DNA from: Blastococcus haudaquaticus
GTDB lineage: Bacteria; Actinomycetota; Actinomycetes; Mycobacteriales; Geodermatophilaceae
DNA length: 64,000 nucleotides
Direction: 5' to 3'
NCBI RefSeq assembly: GCF_900230285.1
Contig: NZ_OCNK01000002.1
Coordinates: 558,001-622,000, forward strand
Position 1 is the stretch's first letter, and the number at the start of each line of letters is the position of its first letter. The position numbers were made by a program, and so were the translations under genes. Shown here in pieces: positions 57,822-64,000 of the stretch. Under the pieces are notes generated by a model. That model searched no databases, was not told the origin of the DNA, and was given only the letters and a program-made list of their open reading frames with translations.

Positions 57822-58559
57822 GTGCGCGACTTCCCCGCCGGACGGCTCGCGGTCTGGGCGACCGCCTGGCTCGCCGGCCGCACGTCCTACGACGACGCCC
57901 TCGACGGGATCCTCGGCGAGACCGCCCACCGGGTCGCCGGCCTGCCCGGGACCGAGGAGGCCGTGTCCCTCGGCCGCGCGCTGACCGACCTGCGGCGGCT
58001 CGGCGAACGGCGGGTCCGGCTCGTGCTGCCCGTCGCCGGTGACGTCCGCGGGCTGCCGCGGGTGCCGGGTCTGGCCCCGCTCGCTCTGGAGAGCGGCCAG
58101 GCGGCCGTGGGCGAGCGGCTGGTCCTGGTACCGGAGCCCCTGGGCCCGGAGGTCGTGCAGTGGACGGCGTTCCCGCTGGACGGCGTCGCCCCGCCGCCGC
58201 CGGCTCCGGAGGGCAATCTGCGGGCCGTCTCCGGCGCACTGGACCTGGCCGTCGGGGACACCGCCCGGGCCCTGGCCGGTCTCGACGTCGCGCGGTGGAA
58301 CCCCGAGGTGCCGGCGCTGCTCGTCGGGCTGTCGCGGACGACGGCCGCGCCGGGGCTGCCGGACGACCACGACCCGCTCGCGCTCTCGGTGCTGGCCCGC
58401 GCGCAGCGGCTGGGCAAGGTGCTCGACCTCGCGATGGCCGACGCACCGGGTGCCGCCGTCAACCACGCCCAGGCAGCCGCGCGGGACGAGGCGCTGCGGC
58501 CGCTGGCCCGTGCCGTGCGCGAGGCGACGGAGGCCGCGTTCAACGCCGTTCCGCGATAG
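57822..58559 (+). CDS. conserved actinobacterial hypothetical protein
   Basis: A 245-residue soluble protein I cannot assign to a characterised family. The N-terminus (RLAVWATAWLAGRTSYDDALDGILGETAHRV) and LRRLGERRVRLVLPVAGDVRGLPRVPG are ordered, while the middle has a Pro-rich segment (DGVAPPPPAPEGN). The C-terminal half is helical with AVGDTARALAG. It has no transmembrane segment or signal peptide. It is followed after 26 bases by a hemerythrin-like gene with its own -10 element. Confidence 0.6.
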   Translation: MRDFPAGRLAVWATAWLAGRTSYDDALDGILGETAHRVAGLPGTEEAVSLGRALTDLRRLGERRVRLVLPVAGDVRGLPRVPGLAPLALESGQAAVGERLVLVPEPLGPEVVQWTAFPLDGVAPPPPAPEGNLRAVSGALDLAVGDTARALAGLDVARWNPEVPALLVGLSRTTAAPGLPDDHDPLALSVLARAQRLGKVLDLAMADAPGAAVNHAQAAARDEALRPLARAVREATEAAFNAVPR

Positions 58560-58585
58560 GCCGCTCGTCGCTACCGTCGTGGGCC

Positions 58586-59224
58586 ATGACAGCGCCGAAC
58601 CTCACGATGAACCGCGTCATCCACGGCGCCGTGCGCCGCGACCTGGACCGCCTGGCGACCGCCCTCGGGCAGCTGCGGGACGGGGACACCGCCCGCGCCC
58701 AGGCCCTCGCCCGGGCGTACGAGAACCTCCGCACGGAGCTGACCCACCACCACGAGGGCGAGGACACCTACATCTTCCCGATGCTGGGCAGCGTCGGCGT
58801 CGACCAGGGTCTGCTGGACGCCATGGAGAGCGAGCACCACGCCATGGCCGAGGCGCTGACGGAGACGGCCGCCGCGATGAGCACCGTCGCGCGCAGCGGT
58901 TCGGCAGCCGACGCCGCCGCCGCGCAGGCCAGCGTCGTCCGTACCCGCGAAGTGGTGGAGCGCCACCTGCAGCACGAGGAGAACGAGCTCGAGCCGCAGT
59001 TGGCGCCGCACGTGGAGTCGCCGGAGTGGAAAGCAGTGGAGAAGAAGCTGCGCAGCCAGCCGTTGGGGGTGGCGGGCCGCTTCTTCGCCTGGCTCACCGA
59101 CGGGATGAGCGACGAGCACCGTGCCTTCCTGAAGAAGACGGTGCCCTCCCCCGTCGTCACCGTGCTCGCGAAGACCTTCGGCCGCCGCTACTACAAGGAC
59201 GTGGCCCCCACCTGGCGCAGCTAG
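58586..59224 (+). CDS. hemerythrin HHE-domain protein
   Basis: A 212-residue protein with an HHE cation-binding bundle: candidate iron ligands are in NRVIHGAVRRD, LTHHHEGEDTYIFPML, ESEHHAMAEAL and VERHLQHEENELEP. Such proteins bind O2, NO or act as iron sensors. The C-terminal 50 residues (PLGVAGRFFAWLTDGMSDEHRAFLK...) resemble the conserved tail of actinobacterial hemerythrin-domain proteins. TACCGT (58572-58577) ends eight bases before ATG, so the mRNA may be leaderless. Confidence 0.88.
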   Translation: MTAPNLTMNRVIHGAVRRDLDRLATALGQLRDGDTARAQALARAYENLRTELTHHHEGEDTYIFPMLGSVGVDQGLLDAMESEHHAMAEALTETAAAMSTVARSGSAADAAAAQASVVRTREVVERHLQHEENELEPQLAPHVESPEWKAVEKKLRSQPLGVAGRFFAWLTDGMSDEHRAFLKKTVPSPVVTVLAKTFGRRYYKDVAPTWRS

Positions 59225-59273
59225 CCGCCGTGGCGCTCGACCCTCGACCAGGTCGAGACCTCAGCCTGGTGCC

Positions 59274-59759
59274 ATGAGCGCCACTGATCCGACCATGGCC
59301 GACATCGCCGCCGCAGTCCAGGTGGGGAGGGACGGACGACGCGCGGAGTCGCGCGAACAGCTGGACGCCCTGTGGGAGCGGCTCGGCCCCGACGGTGACC
59401 CGTTGTGCCGCGTCACCCTCGCCCACTTCCTCGCCGACCTGCAGGACGACCCGCGCGAGGAGCTGGCGTGGGACGAACGGGCGCTGGAAGCCGTCGGTGA
59501 CCTCACCGACCGGCGCGCGGGTCAGGAGCACGCCGGGGTGCAGGCGCGCGGCTTCCTGCCCTCGCTGCACCTGAACCTGGCCGACGTCCACCGGCGGCTC
59601 GGAAACCCGGCCGCTGCCCGGGAGCACCTCGCCGCGGCGGAGGCGAAGGCGCCCGACCTGCCCAGCGGCGACTACGCGGACCTCATCAGGAGCGGTCTCG
59701 AGCACGTGCGCGCGGCGCTGGACGCCGGATCCACCGAGCGGTTGGCCACAGCGCCCTGA
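59274..59759 (+). CDS. tetratricopeptide-like hypothetical protein
   Basis: A 161-residue, helical protein with TPR-like helix pairs: SREQLDALWERLGPDGDPLCRVTLAHFLADLQDDPREELAWDERAL and LHLNLADVHRRLGNPAAAREHLAAAEAKA. It may be a protein-protein interaction module. Similar small proteins are common and uncharacterised in actinobacteria. ATG 59274 has no strong ribosome binding site. Confidence 0.65.
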   Translation: MSATDPTMADIAAAVQVGRDGRRAESREQLDALWERLGPDGDPLCRVTLAHFLADLQDDPREELAWDERALEAVGDLTDRRAGQEHAGVQARGFLPSLHLNLADVHRRLGNPAAAREHLAAAEAKAPDLPSGDYADLIRSGLEHVRAALDAGSTERLATAP

Positions 59760-59784
59760 GCCGGCGCGGTCAGCTCCGGCCTGG

Positions 59785-60900
59785 TCAGCTCCGTCGCGGG
59801 GGTACGAAGCAGCAGGACGCCGGGCAGTTGGTGCCCAGCCGGGGCAGCCCACCGGCCCGACGCTCCTCCAGCAGCAGGCGGATCGACTCGACGAACGCCG
59901 GGTGGGTGCCCGCCGTCCCCGCGCGAGCGAAGGCCAGCCCGACCTCCTGGGCGGTCTCCTTCGCCTCGTTGTCCAGGTCCCAGATGACCTCGAGGTGGTC
60001 GCTGATGAAGCCGACCGGGAAGAGGACGACGGCGGTCTCGCCGCTGGCCGCCAGGGTGCGCAGGTGGTCGTTGACGTCCGGCTCGAGCCACGGCACCGAC
60101 GGCGGCCCGCTGCGGCTCTGCCAGACGAGGTCGAACGGCCGGCCCGGCGCGACCTCGGCGACGACGCGCTCGACAGCGGCCAGCAGCTCCGTCTCGTAGG
60201 CGTGCCCCTGCGGCCCGGCGACGGCGGCCATGGTGTCGGGGATGCTGTGCGCCGTCGCGACGAGACGGGCGGTGTCCCGGACCTCGGCGGGCAGCGAGGC
60301 GAGGGCCGCGGCCAGTGCGTCGGCGTTGGCCTGGACGAAGCCGGGGGTGTCGAAGTAGTGCGGGAGCTTCTCCGCGGTCGGGCCGCCACCGTGCGAGACG
60401 CGGGCCCTCGCGATGTCCTCGTGGTACTGCCGGCAGCCGGAGAACGAGGCGTACGCCGACGTCGGGAAGACGTACACGTGCTGGATGCCGTCCTCGGCGA
60501 GCTGCGCCCAGGCGTCCTCCACGTACGGGGCCCAGTTGCGGTTGCCCCAGTAGACCGGCAGGTCGATGCCGGCCGCCGCGAGCTCCTTCTCGAGCGCCGC
60601 GATCAGCGCCTTGTTCTGGTCGTTGATCGGGCTGACGCCGCCGAAGTGGTGGTAGTGCTCGGCGACCTCCTCCAGCCGCTCGCGCGGGATGCCTCGACCC
60701 CGGGTGACGTTCTCGAGGAACGGCAAGACGTCGTCGTGCCCCTCGGGGCCGCCGAAGGAGAGCACGAGGAGCGCCTCGCGGCGTCCGGGCGGGGCGGGCT
60801 CGGTGGAGGGCTCGGCGCCACCGTTGTTGCGGACGGCGAGCGACGGGTCCTCGTCGGGTCGCTGACCTGCGGGCGTGATGTCGACGGTTGCGCGTGGCAC
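59785..60900 (-). CDS. hemH: ferrochelatase (coproporphyrin ferrochelatase, 2Fe-2S type)
   Basis: A 371-residue protein with an extra, disordered N-terminus of about 40 residues. LLVLSFGGPEGHDDVLPFLENVTRGRGIP is the typical start, ATAHSIPDTMA holds the conserved His of the metal site, and YWGNRNWAPYVEDAW is the porphyrin-facing helix. Cys residues in FSGCRQY and in the C-terminal NCPASCC form the [2Fe-2S] ligands seen in actinobacterial enzymes. These insert iron into coproporphyrin III. It is the third gene of a fabG-inhA-hemH block as in mycobacteria (37-base gap after fabI). Confidence 0.93.
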   Translation of the reverse strand: MPRATVDITPAGQRPDEDPSLAVRNNGGAEPSTEPAPPGRREALLVLSFGGPEGHDDVLPFLENVTRGRGIPRERLEEVAEHYHHFGGVSPINDQNKALIAALEKELAAAGIDLPVYWGNRNWAPYVEDAWAQLAEDGIQHVYVFPTSAYASFSGCRQYHEDIARARVSHGGGPTAEKLPHYFDTPGFVQANADALAAALASLPAEVRDTARLVATAHSIPDTMAAVAGPQGHAYETELLAAVERVVAEVAPGRPFDLVWQSRSGPPSVPWLEPDVNDHLRTLAASGETAVVLFPVGFISDHLEVIWDLDNEAKETAQEVGLAFARAGTAGTHPAFVESIRLLLEERRAGGLPRLGTNCPASCCFVPPRRS

Positions 60901-60937
60901 AGCGGTTCTTCTCTCTCAGGGGGCCGAACGGATGCGC

Positions 60938-61707
60938 TCAGACGCCGACGGCGTGGAAGCCTCCGTCGACGTGCACGATCTCGCCGGTCGTGGCGGGGAA
61001 CCAGTCCGAGAGCAGCGCGACGACCGCCTTGCCCGCGGGCTCGGTGTCGGTGACCGACCAGCCGAGCGGGGCGCGTCCCTCCCAGGCCTCCTCGAACTGG
61101 GCGCTGCCCGGGATGGATTTCATGGCCATGCTGCGCAGCGGGCCGGCGGCGACGATGTTGGACCGCACGCCGTCGGAGCCGAGTTCCCGAGCCACGTACC
61201 GCGAGGTGGACTCCAGCGCCGCCTTCGCCGCACCCATCCAGCCGTAGACCGGCCAGGCGACGGAGGCGTCGAAGGTGAGCCCGACGACCGAGGACGGGTT
61301 CGTCAGCAGCGGACGGCAGGCCTGCGTCAGCGAGGCGTAGGACCACGCGGACACCTGGAACGCCGTCGCGGCGTGCTCCCAGGCGACCTCGGGGAAGCCG
61401 TCGCCCATCGCCTCCTGCGGGGCGAAGCCGATGGAGTGCACGACCCCCTCCAGGGAGTCGAAGCCCTGCTCGCGGAGCCGGTCGGCCAGCGAGGCCAGGT
61501 GCTCGGTGTTCGTCACGTCGAGCTCGACGACAGCTGCTTCCTGCGGCAGCCGCTTGGCGATCCGCTGGCAGAGCGACAGGGCGCGGCCGAAGTTGGAGAG
61601 GACGACGGTGGCGCCCTGCTCCTGCGCCAGCCGGGCGGTCGCGAAGGCGATCGACGCCTCGGTCAGCACGCCGGTGATCAGGACCTTCTTGCCGTCCAGG
61701 ATGCCCA

Positions 61708-61708
<1 letters not shown>
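60938..61708 (-). CDS. fabI: enoyl-ACP reductase, InhA/FabI type
   Basis: A 256-residue protein catalysing the last reductive step of FAS-II elongation with NADH. It has KKVLITGVLTEASIAF at the N-terminus (cofactor loop), HSIGFAPQEAMG, and the catalytic YGWMGAAKAALE (Tyr-x6-Lys), followed by AGPLRSMAMKSIPG (substrate loop). The sequence is InhA-like. ATG overlaps the fabG stop by one base (TGATG). Confidence 0.95.
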
Positions 61709-62427
<719 letters not shown>

Positions 62428-62660
62428 TCACTCCCCTGCGCCGACGGCTGTGTCGACTCCCGAACCTAGTCGGTGGTCGCAGGTCACACCCCCTACCGAC
62501 GAGTACGGCTGCCGGCGACCGGACGTGGGTCAGGAGGGGCGGGAGTGGCAGATCACACGCACCCGGCGCCGGGTGACGGCGTGAGCCTTGTGTTCCGTCG
62601 TCGACCACTGGAGAGTTGCCGGTGTCGCGGACCTCGCGGCCACACGACAGTGGGCGAGGA

Positions 62661-63986
62661 ATGACGCAGGACGACGCGCGGTCGACGACGTATGCACCGG
62701 ACGACTCCGACGGCGGGCTCGCCGGGCTCGGGTTCGCCGACAGCGACGGGCGGTCCCGCGAGGAAAGCCTCGGCGAGCGCCTGCTCGGATCCCTCCTCGA
62801 CCGGGCCCACCTCATGCCGCCCCGGCTGGTCGGCCCGCTCGTCGCCCAGGAGATCGCGGAGATGGGTGGACGCGACGTCTCGATCTACCTGCAGGACTTC
62901 GACCACGCCGTCCTCCAGCCCCTCCAGGGGCCGGGTCTCGTCGGCGAGACGGAGCCGATCGACTCCAGCCCTGCCGGAGCCGCCTTCCGGACGGACACGC
63001 GCCAGGAGGAGCCCTGTTCCGACGGGTCGGTCCGCCTGTTCCTCCCCATGCTCGACGGGTCCGACCGCGTCGGGGTGCTGGCGTTCACCCTTCCCGAGGT
63101 CGACGACAACGACCGGCGGCTGGCGCAGCGGATCGCGGGCCTGACCGCCGACCTCGTGATCACCAAGTCCGGCTACACCGACACCTTCGCCCGCACGCGG
63201 ATGACGGCCCCGATGAGCCTGTCGGCCCACCTGCAGTGGCAGATGCTGCCGCCGCTGGTGATGACCACGCCCGACGTCGCGCTCGCCGGGGCCCTGGAGC
63301 CGGCCTACGACGTCGGCGGGGACAGCTTCGACTACTCCCTCGACGAGCAGACCCTCCACGTCGCGGTGTTCGACGCGATGGGCCACGGGGTCGAGGCGGC
63401 CACCATGGCCACCCTGCTCATCGCCGCCTACCGGCACGGCCGGCTGAACCGCAGCGAGCTGCCGGAGATCTACGCCGAGATGGACCACGTCATGAGCACG
63501 TCCTATCCCGGACGGTTCGCGACGGCGCTCATCGGCCGGCTGGACACCCCCACCGGCCGGCTCACCTGGATCAACGCCGGGCATCCCGCGGCGCTTCTCG
63601 TCCGCGACGGCCGGGTCGTCGACGAGCTGGGCGGCCCCGTCGCGCGACCGGTGGGACTCGGCGAGGGCGACCCCGTCGTCCACTCCCTGCAGCTGCAGCC
63701 GGGGGACCGGCTGCTCTTCTTCACCGACGGCGTCGTCGAGGAGCGCCTCGCCGACGGCGAGCAGTTCGGCGAGCTCCGGCTGCGCGAGTTCATCGAGGAC
63801 AACGCAGTGCACGAGCTCCCGGTCGCCGAGACGGTGCGGCTGCTGTCGCGCGAGCTGCTCCAGGGGCGCGGCGGTCGGACCACCGACGACGCGTCCCTGC
63901 TCATGGTCGAGTGGCGGGGGCCGCCGCGGGACGACGAGCTGGCCCGCAGCCGCCGCGGCACGATGCCGGGCACCGTCCTGGCCTGA
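62661..63986 (+). CDS. GAF-like sensor with SpoIIE-type PP2C phosphatase domain
   Basis: A 441-residue protein. A GAF-like N-terminal domain spans about residues 65-185 (VSIYLQDFDHAVLQPLQGPGL, RLFLPMLDGSDRVGVLAFTL), followed by a PP2C/SpoIIE domain (about 205-420) with metal-binding VFDAMGHGVEAA and FFTDGVVEER and the C-terminal TDDASLLMVEW. It should dephosphorylate a STAS antagonist in response to a ligand or light/redox signal sensed by the GAF domain. ATG 62661 follows GGGCGAGGA directly, giving a short spacing. It lies at the right edge but is complete. Confidence 0.9.
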   Translation: MTQDDARSTTYAPDDSDGGLAGLGFADSDGRSREESLGERLLGSLLDRAHLMPPRLVGPLVAQEIAEMGGRDVSIYLQDFDHAVLQPLQGPGLVGETEPIDSSPAGAAFRTDTRQEEPCSDGSVRLFLPMLDGSDRVGVLAFTLPEVDDNDRRLAQRIAGLTADLVITKSGYTDTFARTRMTAPMSLSAHLQWQMLPPLVMTTPDVALAGALEPAYDVGGDSFDYSLDEQTLHVAVFDAMGHGVEAATMATLLIAAYRHGRLNRSELPEIYAEMDHVMSTSYPGRFATALIGRLDTPTGRLTWINAGHPAALLVRDGRVVDELGGPVARPVGLGEGDPVVHSLQLQPGDRLLFFTDGVVEERLADGEQFGELRLREFIEDNAVHELPVAETVRLLSRELLQGRGGRTTDDASLLMVEWRGPPRDDELARSRRGTMPGTVLA

Positions 63987-64000
63987 GCACGGCGCCGTGG

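Overview
The window is very GC-rich, densely coded and rich in 4-base ATGA/GTGA gene overlaps, as expected of a high-GC actinobacterium. Gene content points to the Geodermatophilaceae (Blastococcus/Geodermatophilus/Modestobacter type) or a close relative. That family-level call is inference from gene content (SigF-type stress cascade, Ku/LigD, fabG-inhA-hemH block, CE1758/CE1759 flavin pair, DUF5709, DUF1360), not from a marker gene. I see no rRNA, tRNA, insertion sequence, prophage or CRISPR array.

Left part (1-15.2 kb): the left edge holds what looks like a complete c-di-AMP (ydaO-type) riboswitch with its own promoter, reading leftwards into a gene outside the window. Then come a small methyltransferase, a double-GNAT acetyltransferase and an EthA/EthR-like module (SDR plus Baeyer-Villiger monooxygenase, divergent from an EthR orthologue, with promoter and operator-like repeats between them). 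These are followed by an SMP-30-like/universal stress protein pair, a DivIVA-like coiled-coil protein, a luciferase-like monooxygenase and its FMN reductase, an archaeal-type glutamate synthase-domain protein, an MFS/TetR divergent pair and two methyltransferases.

Envelope glycan region (15.2-26.5 kb): a large AftD-like arabinofuranosyltransferase, a DUF3068 membrane protein, two methyltransferases, a GT4 glycosyltransferase, a DUF2613 micro-protein (homologue of the small protein next to aftD in mycobacteria), a large multi-pass membrane protein and an oligosaccharide flippase. Together they look like a lipid-linked glycan assembly and export locus. It is the best candidate here for an undescribed system, because AftD is characterised only in mycolate/arabinogalactan bacteria.

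Middle (26.6-45.5 kb): cupin, FAD/Fe-S D-lactate-type dehydrogenase, SGNH hydrolase, crotonase, a coupled run (AI-2E family transporter, P-loop kinase, FabG-like SDR), ankyrin protein, dienelactone hydrolase, ferritin-like protein, a SatD/membrane-protein pair, F420/FMN oxidoreductase, second AI-2E family transporter, PAC2 protein, aromatic-acid MFS transporter, a Fur-catalase operon with a FurA-like box, and PurU.

Right part (45.5-64 kb): an NHEJ cluster (Ku, LigD phosphoesterase-ligase, separate LigD polymerase), DUF1360 and DUF5709 proteins, then stress signalling (STAS antagonist, topoisomerase IB, a SpoIIE-HATPase-STAS triple-domain protein, an RsbW-like anti-sigma factor and a SigF/SigB-class sigma factor behind a SigF-type promoter). 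After these come SPFH/NfeD, a hemerythrin-like protein, the fabG-inhA-hemH operon and a second SpoIIE phosphatase. The gene set (catalase, NHEJ, USP, partner switching) fits a desiccation- and oxidation-tolerant soil or rock organism.

Several genes have a TANNNT -10 element only 6-8 bases before the start codon and no Shine-Dalgarno, so leaderless transcripts are probably common here.
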